A stretch of 64,000 bases of DNA, taken from NCBI RefSeq assembly GCF_014656415.1, contig NZ_BNCJ01000007.1, positions 1 to 64,000 of the forward strand, in the 5' to 3' direction. Both the position numbers and the translations under genes were made by a program. Positions 32,743 through 40,360 of the stretch are shown here, one piece after another. The DNA comes from Seohaeicola zhoushanensis (GTDB lineage: Bacteria; Pseudomonadota; Alphaproteobacteria; Rhodobacterales; Rhodobacteraceae). The notes under the pieces are model-generated. The model was given only the letters and a program-made list of their open reading frames with translations, had not been told where the DNA came from and made no database searches. The number at the start of each line of letters is the position of its first letter. The first letter of the stretch is position 1.

Positions 32743-32766
32743 CGCGCCCGCCCAAAGGAGCCGCCC

Positions 32767-33477
32767 ATGACCCTGATGCCGCGCAACCGCGCCAACCATC
32801 CCCTGCCCTATGCGCCGGGCTACAAGTCGAGCATTCCGCGCAGCCCGAAACTGGCGCTGGTCTCGGGCGCACCCACCGCGACCGAGCAGACCGGCCCGGT
32901 CTTCGGACACGAGCTGATCGGCAAGCTCGACAACAACCTGATCCTGAACTTCACCGGCGAACCGGCCATCGGCGAGCGGATCATCGTGCACGGCCGCGTG
33001 CTCGACGAGACCGGGCGCGGCGTGGCCGGTGCGCTGGTCGAGGTCTGGCAGGCCAATGCCGGCGGGCGCTATCGCCACAAGAAGGACGGCTACCTCGCCC
33101 CGCTCGATCCGAACTTCGGCGGCTGCGGGCGCACGCTGACCGGCGCCGACGGGTCCTATGAATTCCTCACCATCCGGCCCGGCGCCTATCCCTGGCCCAA
33201 CGGGGTGAACGACTGGCGGCCCATGCACATCCACTTCTCGGTCTTCGGGCAGAGCTTTGGCCAGCGCCTCATCACCCAGATGTATTTCGAGGGCGACCCG
33301 CTCATCGCGCGCTGCCCGATTGTCAACACGATCCCCGACAAGGCGGCGATCGACCGGCTGGTGGCCCCGCTCGACATGGGCCGGGCGCTGCCGCACGACT
33401 GCCTCGCCTACAAGTTCGACATCGTCATCCGCGGCAACCGCCAGACCATGTTCGAGAACCGGATGGAGGGCCTCTGA
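32767..33477 (+). CDS. pcaH: Protocatechuate 3,4-dioxygenase beta subunit
   Basis: A 236-residue subunit carrying the non-heme Fe(III) site that cleaves protocatechuate to 3-carboxy-cis,cis-muconate. Iron ligands are recognisable as the Tyr of PGAYPWPN and the His pair of RPMHIHFS (around residues 140-156), with the partner [19 protein letters not shown] segment earlier. AAAGGAG precedes the ATG. pcaG starts 1 nt after its stop. Confidence 0.96.
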   Translation: MTLMPRNRANHPLPYAPGYKSSIPRSPKLALVSGAPTATEQTGPVFGHELIGKLDNNLILNFTGEPAIGERIIVHGRVLDETGRGVAGALVEVWQANAGGRYRHKKDGYLAPLDPNFGGCGRTLTGADGSYEFLTIRPGAYPWPNGVNDWRPMHIHFSVFGQSFGQRLITQMYFEGDPLIARCPIVNTIPDKAAIDRLVAPLDMGRALPHDCLAYKFDIVIRGNRQTMFENRMEGL

Positions 33478-33478
33478 G

Positions 33479-34045
33479 ATGGTGCAACAGCTGGGATATC
33501 TTCCTGAATCCGCCTCGCAGACCGCCGGGCCCTATGTCCACATCGGCTGCACGCCGAACTTCGTCGGCATCCACGGGATCTATGCCGAGGATCTGGGCGC
33601 GACCCCCTTCCCCGAGGACGCGCCGGGCCAGCGCATCACCCTCACCGGCGTGGTGCGCGACGGGCTCGGCAAGACGCTCAACGACGTGATGGTCGAATTC
33701 TGGCAGGCCGACGCGCAGGGCCGCTACGGCCCCGGCGCCCAGGGCTTCGCGCGGCGGGCCTCGAACTTCGAGACCGGCGAGTGGGAGCTGAAGACGATCA
33801 AGCCCGGCGCGGTTGCCGGCATGGCCCCGCATATCGGCGTCTGGGTGGTCGCGCGCGGCATCAACATCGGGCTGCAGACCCGGCTCTATTTCGAGGGCGA
33901 CGACCACTCGAAGGATCCGCTGCTGACCCGGCTGGAACACCAGAACCGCCGCGACACGCTGATCGCGCGGGACACCGGCAATGGCACCTACCGTTTCGAC
34001 ATCTGCCTGCAGGGCGATGGCGAGACCGTCTTCCTGGATATGTAA
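33479..34045 (+). CDS. pcaG: Protocatechuate 3,4-dioxygenase alpha subunit
   Basis: A 188-residue subunit homologous to PcaH but without the full iron ligand set; it completes the alpha/beta protomer. Landmarks are SASQTAGPYVHIG near the start, VEFWQADAQGRYGPG in the middle and APHIGVWVVARGIN where PcaH has its His ligands. The ATG at 33479 follows the pcaH stop by one base. The TAA is immediately followed by the GTG of the hydrolase gene. Confidence 0.95.
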   Translation: MVQQLGYLPESASQTAGPYVHIGCTPNFVGIHGIYAEDLGATPFPEDAPGQRITLTGVVRDGLGKTLNDVMVEFWQADAQGRYGPGAQGFARRASNFETGEWELKTIKPGAVAGMAPHIGVWVVARGINIGLQTRLYFEGDDHSKDPLLTRLEHQNRRDTLIARDTGNGTYRFDICLQGDGETVFLDM

Positions 34046-34762
34046 GTGGCTGATTTCCTGCTGATTCACGGCGCCTGTCACGGCGCCTGGTGCTGGCGCG
34101 ACCTGATCCCGGCGCTGACCGCGCTGGGGCATGGCGCCCGCGCCATCGACCTGCCGGGCAACGGCGCCGACACCACGCCGCACGACCAGGTGACGCTGGC
34201 CGCCAGCGGCGCGGCGGTGCTGGCGGCCTCGACGCCCGAGACCATCGTCGTCGGCCATTCCTGGGGCGGCTTCCCGATCACCGCCGCCGCCGAGGCCGAC
34301 CCCAAGGGCCTGCGCGCACTGGTCTATCTCTGCGCCTATTTCCCCTCGGAAACGGGGCTGAGCATGGTCGACATGCGCAAGCGCGCGCCGCGCCAGCCGA
34401 TCCTGGAAGCGGTGCAGCGCAGCGCTGACGGCCTCAGCATGACGGTTGTGCCCGCGCTGGCGCCGGGCCTCTTCTACAACGACTGCACGCCCGAACAGGC
34501 GGCCTGGGCCACCGCCCGGCTCTGCCCGCAGGCGCTGAAACCGCAGGCCGAACCGATCACCATCACCGAGCGCTACGCCTCGCTGCCCCGCTCCTACATC
34601 CTCTGCCGCAACGACGGGACGATCCCGCCCGAATTCCAGGACGAGATGACCCGCGACTGGCCGCGCGACCGCGTGCACGAGCTGCCGACCGGGCACTCGC
34701 CCTTCCTCTCCGACCCGCAAGGCCTCGCCGCCCTGCTGTCCCGAATCGCGGAGGCTGGCTGA
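34046..34762 (+). CDS. Alpha/beta hydrolase inserted in the pca operon
   Basis: A 238-residue esterase-like protein, starting with GTG at 34046 directly after the pcaG TAA and overlapping pcaB by one base. It has FLLIHGACHGAWCWRDLIPA, nucleophile motif GHSWGG and a C-terminal His in LPTGHSPFLSDP, the pattern of plant-type methylesterases and EstC-like hydrolases. It may release protocatechuate or related aromatics from esters. It is not a carboxymuconolactone decarboxylase, which has a different fold. Confidence 0.85.
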   Translation: MADFLLIHGACHGAWCWRDLIPALTALGHGARAIDLPGNGADTTPHDQVTLAASGAAVLAASTPETIVVGHSWGGFPITAAAEADPKGLRALVYLCAYFPSETGLSMVDMRKRAPRQPILEAVQRSADGLSMTVVPALAPGLFYNDCTPEQAAWATARLCPQALKPQAEPITITERYASLPRSYILCRNDGTIPPEFQDEMTRDWPRDRVHELPTGHSPFLSDPQGLAALLSRIAEAG

Positions 34763-36093
34763 TGGCCGGATCTGTCTTCGACAGCGCCCTCTACGGGCGC
34801 CTGTTTCCCACCGGCGAGATCGGCCGGCTCTTCACCGACAGCGCCGAGATCCGCGCCATGCTGGTGGTCGAGGGCGCGCTGGCCCGCGCCCAGGGCGCGC
34901 GCGGCATCATCCCCGAGGAGTCCTCCAAGGCGATCAACCGCGCCGCGCTTGAGATCCTGATCGACCCGGCCGCGCTGGCGGTGGCGACCGGCGCGAACGG
35001 CGTCAGCGTGCCCGCCCTTGTGGCCGAGTTCCGCAAGGAGATGCAGGCCCCCGAACACGCGCAATACGCCCATTGGGGCGCCACCAGCCAGGACATCTCG
35101 GACACCGGGCTGATGCTGCGCCTGCGCCAGGCGCTGGGGCTGCTCGAGGCAGACCTGCGCGCGATCCTCTCCGCGCTGGCCACCACGGCGCGGGCCCACG
35201 CCCGCCTGCCGATGGCCGCGCGGACCTATGGCCAGCACGCCACGCCCACCAGCTTCGGCGCGGTGGTCGCGGGCTGGGGCGCGCCGCTGCTTGGCCTGCT
35301 GGCCGAGCTTGACGGCCTGCGCCGCGACTGCCTGCTGGTCTCGCTCTCGGGCGCCGCCGGCACCGCCGCCGCGCTGGGGCCAGAGGCGCCGCAGCTGCGC
35401 GCCGACCTCGCCGCCGCGCTGAACCTGGCCGACCCCGGCCGCAGCTGGCACGCCGACCGCACGCCCATCCTGCGCCTGGCCGACTGGTGCCTGCGGCTGA
35501 CCCTGGCGCTCGGCAAGCTGGGCGAGGATGCGACCGAGCTAGTGACGACCGGCATCGGCGAGATCACTTTGGGCGGCGCAGGCGCGTCGTCGACGATGCC
35601 GCAGAAGCAGAACCCGGTCGCCCCCTCGGTGCTGGTGGCGCTGGCGCGCCAGTCCGCCGGGCTGATGGCAACGCTGCACGGAACCGCCATGCCGCGCCAC
35701 CAGCGCGACGGCGCCGCCTGGTTCACCGAATGGCTCTGCCTGCCGCAGATCGTGCTGGGCGCGGCCGCCGCCGCGACCACCGGCAAGGCGCTGGCGCAGG
35801 GCATCGCCCCGGTCCCCGCCGCCATGACCGGCGCGCTCGAAGCCGGCCTCGACATGATCCACGCCGAGGCGATGAGCTTTGCGCTCGCCGAACAGCTTCC
35901 GCGCCCCGAGGCCCAGGCCGCGGTCAAGGCGCTCTGCAAGGAGGCGCTGGCCACCGACACGCCGCTGCGCGCCCTCATCGCCCGCGACTACCCGGCCATC
36001 GACGCCGCCGCGCTCTTCGATGCCGCGCAGCAGATGGGCCATGCCCCGCAAGAGGCCGAGGCCTTCGCCGCCGCCGTGCGCGCCCTGAGCTGA
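34762..36093 (+). CDS. pcaB: 3-carboxy-cis,cis-muconate cycloisomerase
   Basis: A 443-residue member of the fumarase/aspartase superfamily that lactonises 3-carboxymuconate. The superfamily signature SSTMPQKQNP lies near residue 275, with HWGATSQDISDTGLMLRLRQ and RTYGQHATPTSFG earlier. It overlaps the preceding hydrolase gene by one base and is followed after 3 nt by an MFS gene, so all are one transcript. Confidence 0.94.
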   Translation: MAGSVFDSALYGRLFPTGEIGRLFTDSAEIRAMLVVEGALARAQGARGIIPEESSKAINRAALEILIDPAALAVATGANGVSVPALVAEFRKEMQAPEHAQYAHWGATSQDISDTGLMLRLRQALGLLEADLRAILSALATTARAHARLPMAARTYGQHATPTSFGAVVAGWGAPLLGLLAELDGLRRDCLLVSLSGAAGTAAALGPEAPQLRADLAAALNLADPGRSWHADRTPILRLADWCLRLTLALGKLGEDATELVTTGIGEITLGGAGASSTMPQKQNPVAPSVLVALARQSAGLMATLHGTAMPRHQRDGAAWFTEWLCLPQIVLGAAAAATTGKALAQGIAPVPAAMTGALEAGLDMIHAEAMSFALAEQLPRPEAQAAVKALCKEALATDTPLRALIARDYPAIDAAALFDAAQQMGHAPQEAEAFAAAVRALS

Positions 36094-36096
36094 CCG

Positions 36097-37296
36097 ATGC
36101 GCTCGGGCACGCTGTTCATCGTGATGACGGTTGTGCTCGACGCCATGGGCATCGGGCTGATCCTGCCGATCATGCCCGAACTGCTGCAGGAGGTGCAGGG
36201 CGGCAGCCTCGCCAATGCCGCGCTCTGGGGCGGCGTGCTATCGACCGTCTTCGCGCTGATGCAATTCGTCTTCGGCCCCGTCGTCGGCAACCTCTCCGAC
36301 CGCTACGGCCGCCGGCCGGTGCTGCTGGTCTCGCTCTTCTTCATGGCGCTCGACTACCTGGTGATGGCGCTGGCCGGGTCGATCTGGCTGCTGCTGCTCG
36401 GCCGGCTGGTCGGCGGCATCACCGCCGCAACCCATGCCACCGCCTCGGCCTATATGGCCGATATCTCCACCCCCGAACAGAAGGCCGCCAACTTCGGGCT
36501 GATCGGCGCCGGCTTCGGCATCGGCTTCGTGCTGGGCCCGCTGGTGGGCGGGATGTTGGGCGAGATGGGCACCCGCGCGCCCTTCTACGCCGCCGCCGCG
36601 CTGGCGGCGCTGAACTTCTTCTTCGGCCTGCTGGTCCTGCGCGAGACGGTCACCGACACCATCCGCCGCCCCTTCGAGTGGCGCCGCGCCAACCCGTTGG
36701 GGGCCTTCCGCCAGATCGGCGCCCACCCCGAGCTGCGCCGCCTGCTGGTGGTGCTCTTCCTCTACGACCTCGCCCTCTACGTCTATCCGGCGGTCTGGAG
36801 CTACTTCGGCCAAGCCCGCTTCGGCTGGACGCCACAGCTGATCGGCCTGTCGCTGGCGCTCTACGGCATCGCCGCGGCGGCGGTGCAGATCTGGCTGATC
36901 CGCTGGATGATCGCCCGGCAGGGCGAACGCGGCACCGCGCAATGGGGCATCGTCTTCGAGGCGCTGGCCTGCGTCATGCTGGCGGTGGTCACCAGTGGCC
37001 CGCTCGCGCTGATCCTGACCCCGATCGCCTCGCTTGGCGCGGTGGCGATGCCGGCGCTGCAGGGGATGTTGTCGCGCCGCACCGGCGCCGATGCACAGGG
37101 CGAGCTGCAGGGGGTGATCGCCAGCGTCCATGCGCTCGCCGCCATCGCCTCGCCGATGCTGATGACCTCGACCTTCGCCGCCTTCACCGCCGAGGGCGCG
37201 CGCCTGTTCTTCCCCGGCGCGCCCTTCGTGCTGGCGGCCCTGCTGCTCGCGCTCTCGGTGCTGGTGATCCGCCGCACGCCCCGCACCGAGGACTGA
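36097..37296 (+). CDS. MFS transporter of the TetA/TCR type in the pca operon
   Basis: A 399-residue twelve-helix transporter with the MFS loop motif GNLSDRYGRRPVLL and the TetA-like first helix (VVLDAMGIGLILPIMPELL) and GRLVGGITAATHATASAYMA. The family is known for drug/proton antiport. At the end of an aromatic operon it could export toxic intermediates or a substrate analogue. Sequence alone does not show it as an uptake protein. Confidence 0.85.
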   Translation: MRSGTLFIVMTVVLDAMGIGLILPIMPELLQEVQGGSLANAALWGGVLSTVFALMQFVFGPVVGNLSDRYGRRPVLLVSLFFMALDYLVMALAGSIWLLLLGRLVGGITAATHATASAYMADISTPEQKAANFGLIGAGFGIGFVLGPLVGGMLGEMGTRAPFYAAAALAALNFFFGLLVLRETVTDTIRRPFEWRRANPLGAFRQIGAHPELRRLLVVLFLYDLALYVYPAVWSYFGQARFGWTPQLIGLSLALYGIAAAAVQIWLIRWMIARQGERGTAQWGIVFEALACVMLAVVTSGPLALILTPIASLGAVAMPALQGMLSRRTGADAQGELQGVIASVHALAAIASPMLMTSTFAAFTAEGARLFFPGAPFVLAALLLALSVLVIRRTPRTED

Positions 37297-37381
37297 GAAC
37301 CGCAGAGCGGAAGGTCTTTTCGCACTTGCGGCGAAGCCAAGGCACGCTAACCTGCCGCCAAAGACGGTTCAGGAGGAAACC

Positions 37382-38470
37382 ATGCAAACCATACGGGCGG
37401 CGGTCTGCCACGCTTTCAACACCCCCCTGGTCATCGAGGAGGTGCATCTCGCCGCCCCCGGCCGCGGCCAGGTCGAGGTCGAGATCGACGCCGTGGCGAT
37501 CTGCCATTCGGATATCTCCTTCCAGCAGGGCGGCTTCGGCGGCCACCTGCCCGCCGTCTACGGCCACGAGGCCGCGGGCCGCGTCACCGCGCTTGGCGAG
37601 GGCACCAGCGGCATCGCGGTGGGCGACAGCGTCTGCGTGACGCTGGTGCGCTCCTGCGGCGGCTGCCCCTCGTGCCAGTCCGGCCACCTGACCACCTGCG
37701 AAACACGCCACGACGACACCGCCGGGCCGCTGACCACCGCCTCGGGCGACAAGATGCTCCAGGCCATGGCCTGCGGCGCCTTCGCCGAGAAGGTTGTGGT
37801 CGACCAGAGCCAGGTGGTGACGATTCCCCATGACATCGGCAAGGACGTCGCCTCGCTGATCTCCTGCGGGGTCATCACCGGCGTGGGCGCGGCGGTCAAC
37901 GCGGCCGGGTTGCGGGTCGGCCAGGACGTGGTGGTGATCGGCGCCGGCGGCGTCGGACTGAACGCGATCCAGGGCGCCCGCATCGCCGGGGCGCGCCGGA
38001 TCGTGGCGGTCGACATGCTGGACGAGAAGCTCGAGATCGCCCGCGAGTTCGGCGCCACCGACACCGTCTCGGCCAAGTCCGCCAAGCCCTGGGCCGAGGT
38101 GAAGAAGATCCTCGGCCGCGGCGCCGACGTGGTGCTGGTGACGGTCGGCGTCGCCGCCGTCTACGAACAGGCGCCGCGCTACCTCGCCAATTCCGGCCGC
38201 GTGGTCATGGTGGGGATGCCGCACGGCGACCAGAAGGCCGCCTTCTCGCCGCTGCTGATGGCCGACGTCGGCCAGGGCTATGTCGGCTCGAAGATGGGCA
38301 ACGTGGTGATCAAGCGCGACATTCCCTGGATGATCGACCTCTACCGCCAGGGCCGGCTGAAGCTCGACGAGTTGATCTCGGGCCGCTGGAGCCTGGAGCA
38401 GATCAACGAGGCCATCGCCGATACCCTCGGCGGCGCCGCCAAGCGCAACGTCATCGTCTTCAAGCGCTGA
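37382..38470 (+). CDS. Zinc-dependent alcohol dehydrogenase
   Basis: A 362-residue medium-chain dehydrogenase. Catalytic zinc ligands are C41 and H62 (AICHSDIS, YGHEAAGRV) plus a third downstream. Structural zinc cysteines are C92, C95, C98 and C106. The Rossmann motif is GAGGVGLNAIQGAR. It resembles class III-like and bacterial zinc ADHs; the substrate is open. AGGAGG precedes the ATG. A pair of inverted TTTCCAAATA-family repeats follows. Confidence 0.9.
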   Translation: MQTIRAAVCHAFNTPLVIEEVHLAAPGRGQVEVEIDAVAICHSDISFQQGGFGGHLPAVYGHEAAGRVTALGEGTSGIAVGDSVCVTLVRSCGGCPSCQSGHLTTCETRHDDTAGPLTTASGDKMLQAMACGAFAEKVVVDQSQVVTIPHDIGKDVASLISCGVITGVGAAVNAAGLRVGQDVVVIGAGGVGLNAIQGARIAGARRIVAVDMLDEKLEIAREFGATDTVSAKSAKPWAEVKKILGRGADVVLVTVGVAAVYEQAPRYLANSGRVVMVGMPHGDQKAAFSPLLMADVGQGYVGSKMGNVVIKRDIPWMIDLYRQGRLKLDELISGRWSLEQINEAIADTLGGAAKRNVIVFKR

Positions 38471-38517
38471 GAGGGCGCAGGTTGGGGGCGCCGCCCCCGC
38501 CGCGCCTGCGGCGCGAC

Positions 38518-38560
38518 TCCCCCGGAGGTATTTGAAAAGAAGAGAAAGACAGGGGCGCGC
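38518..38560 (-). repeat. TTTCCAAATA-family repeat, copy 3 (inverted)
   Basis: Reads on the minus strand as GCGCGCCCCTGTCTTTCTCT then TCTTTTCAAATACCTCCGGG. It faces copy 4 head to head, so the two can pair in a transcript. Confidence 0.75.
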
Positions 38561-38577
38561 GGCCGGGCGAAGGCGAC

Positions 38578-38611
38578 GCGCCCCTGATTTCTTCACTTTC
38601 CAAATACTCCA
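38578..38611 (+). repeat. TTTCCAAATA-family repeat, copy 4
   Basis: GCGCCCCTGATTTCTTCACT followed by TTCCAAATACTCC. It lies in the leader of the enolase-superfamily gene. Confidence 0.78.
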
Positions 38612-38659
38612 AGATATCCGGCGCTCGACGCCCATGCGGGCGCCGGGACAGGGGCGGGC

Positions 38660-38678
38660 TGCGACCAACTTTGTCGCA
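38660..38678. promoter_or_regulatory. Inverted repeat TGCGAC-N7-GTCGCA
   Basis: Perfect 6-bp arms (extendable with a flanking G/C) about 62 bp before the start of the enolase-superfamily gene. It is a candidate operator; the cognate regulator is unknown. Confidence 0.4.
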
Positions 38679-38740
38679 AGCCGCCTTGCGCGCCTGCCGG
38701 GGGGCCGCGAAGGTGGCGCCAAGCGACAGGGAGCCCCGCC

Positions 38741-39973
38741 ATGAAACTCGCCGATCTCGACGTCATCGTCACCTCGCCGCCCGCCCCCGGCTGGGGCGGG
38801 CGCTACTGGGTCCTGGTCAAGCTGACCTCGGACAGCGGGGTCGTGGGCTGGGGCGAGGTCTATGCCGCCTCGGTCGGCCCCGAGGCGATGACCCACGTGA
38901 TCCGCGACGTCTTCGAGCGGCACATGGCGGGCGAGAACCCCGAGAACATCGAGATGATGTTCCGCCGCGCCTATTCCTCCGGCTTCACCCAGCGCCCCGA
39001 CCTCACCGTGATGGGCGCCTTCTCGGGCCTCGAGATCGCCTGCTGGGACATGGTCGGCAAGGACCGCGACCGCCCGGTGCACGCCATGATCGGCGGGATG
39101 ATGAACCGCGAGATCCGCTGCTACACCTACCTCTACCCCCAGGAAGGCCAGCCGATCGCCGAGTTCTGGACCTCGCCCGACATGGCCGCCGACTGCGCCG
39201 CCGAGATGGTACGCCAGGGCTATACCGCGGTGAAGTTCGACCCCGCGGGCCCCTATACCCTGCGCGGCGGCCACATGCCGGCGCTCTCCGACATCGCGCT
39301 CTCGGTCGAGTTCTGCCGCAGGGTGCGCGAGGCGGTGGGCGACCGGGCCGACATCCTCTTCGGCACCCACGGCCAGTTCACCACCGCCGGCGCAATCCGG
39401 CTCGGCCGCGCGCTGGAACCCTACAGCCCGCTCTGGTTCGAGGAACCGGTGCCGCCCGACAATGTCGAGGCCATGGCCCAGGTGGCGCGGGCCTGCGGCA
39501 TTCCCATCGCCACCGGCGAGCGGCTCACCACCAAGGCCGAGTTCGCCCCCCTGCTGCGCGCCGGCGCCGCCAGCATCCTGCAACCGGCGCTCGGGCGCGC
39601 CGGCGGCATCTGGGAAATGAAGAAGGTCGCCGCCATGGCCGAGGTCTACAACGCGCAGATGGCCCCGCATCTCTATGCCGGCCCGGTCGAATGGGCCGCC
39701 AACCTGCAGCTCGCCGCCTCGATCCCGAACCTGCTGATCGCCGAAACCATCGAGACCCCGTTCCACGACCGGCTCATCCGCGGCTCGATTCGCGTCGAGG
39801 AGGGATTCGTCCGCCTCTCCGACGCGCCGGGCCTCGGGATCGACGTCGACGAGGCGTTTGCCCGCGCCCATCCCTTCAGCGGAACCGGGTTGCACCTGCA
39901 AATGCAGGAAGAACCCTGCAATTATGTCGAGGGCAATGCCTTCCAGGGCGGTGCTCCGCCATCCGAGGGGTGA
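38741..39973 (+). CDS. Enolase-superfamily sugar-acid dehydratase-like protein (MR/MLE)
   Basis: A 410-residue mandelate racemase/muconate lactonizing enzyme homologue, most like acid-sugar dehydratases or cycloisomerases. The N-terminal capping domain carries PPAPGWGGRYWVLVKL. The barrel has base-region GYTAVKFDP, metal-ligand Glu residues near 233 (FEEPVPPDN) and 259 (ATGERL), and the His of MAPHLYAGP near 308. At the first metal-ligand position the sequence reads LFGTHGQ (about 206-212), with no Asp or Glu where most relatives have one. Catalysis may be altered, or the ligand may be a neighbouring residue. The substrate cannot be named. Confidence 0.82.
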   Translation: MKLADLDVIVTSPPAPGWGGRYWVLVKLTSDSGVVGWGEVYAASVGPEAMTHVIRDVFERHMAGENPENIEMMFRRAYSSGFTQRPDLTVMGAFSGLEIACWDMVGKDRDRPVHAMIGGMMNREIRCYTYLYPQEGQPIAEFWTSPDMAADCAAEMVRQGYTAVKFDPAGPYTLRGGHMPALSDIALSVEFCRRVREAVGDRADILFGTHGQFTTAGAIRLGRALEPYSPLWFEEPVPPDNVEAMAQVARACGIPIATGERLTTKAEFAPLLRAGAASILQPALGRAGGIWEMKKVAAMAEVYNAQMAPHLYAGPVEWAANLQLAASIPNLLIAETIETPFHDRLIRGSIRVEEGFVRLSDAPGLGIDVDEAFARAHPFSGTGLHLQMQEEPCNYVEGNAFQGGAPPSEG

Positions 39974-40027
39974 CAGGGGTACAACTGTCGGACATGATGC
40001 GCGGGTTCTGTGAACCGGAGTTGCGCT

Positions 40028-40360
40028 TTGACGACCGAAGCAACCTACGACCTGCCGCCGGGTTCGACCGACGAGATGGCGGCCCGCGCCGCCGAAGCCG
40101 CCGCCTACCTCAAGACGCTGGCCCATGAGGGTCGGCTGATGATCCTGTGCCACCTCTGCACCGGCGAGAAGTCGGTCGGCACGCTCGAGGGCCTGCTCGA
40201 CATCCGCCAGGCCGCCGTCAGCCAGATGCTCGCCCGGCTCCGCGAAGAGGGGCTGGTGACCGCGCGGCGCGACGGCAAGACAATCTACTACGCCCTCGCC
40301 GAAGGCCCGACCAAGCAGGTCATCGGCATGTTGCACGGCCTGTTCTGCGGCACCGAATGA
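40028..40360 (+). CDS. SqrR/BigR-type ArsR-family persulfide-responsive repressor
   Basis: A 110-residue winged-helix repressor. With the TTG at 40028 as start (GGAG 7 nt upstream) the cysteines fall at C41 (MILCHLC) and C107 (LHGLFCGTE). As I recall, these are the positions of the two redox-active cysteines of Rhodobacter capsulatus SqrR; an extra C44 is present. Helix motifs LAHEGRLMIL, RQAAVSQMLARLREEGLV and RRDGKTIYYAL match that group. Such proteins form a tetrasulfide bridge with reactive sulfur and release DNA. A longer GTG start at 40010 is possible but would break this numbering. It overlaps the amidase start (ATGA). No sulfide:quinone reductase gene lies nearby. Confidence 0.82.
   Translation: MTTEATYDLPPGSTDEMAARAAEAAAYLKTLAHEGRLMILCHLCTGEKSVGTLEGLLDIRQAAVSQMLARLREEGLVTARRDGKTIYYALAEGPTKQVIGMLHGLFCGTE

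Larger units (their letters stand above)
38471..38740. other. Intergenic region with inverted repeat pair and candidate operator
   Basis: 270 bp without a gene. It contains GC-rich hairpins just past the ADH stop (GGGGGCGCCGCCCCC), repeat copies 3 and 4 in opposite orientation, and the inverted repeat TGCGAC-N7-GTCGCA at 38660-38678, 62 bp before the enolase-superfamily gene. Confidence 0.6.

Noticed and set aside
32743-32766. Possible pcaC remnant between pcaD and pcaH
   Set aside because: Only 24 bp separate the genes, and this contains the pcaH ribosome site; nothing resembles pcaC.
37184-40336. Minus-strand open frame of about 1050 codons across ADH, repeats and the enolase-superfamily gene
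   Set aside because: It spans three real plus-strand features and intergenic repeats; no domain is seen.
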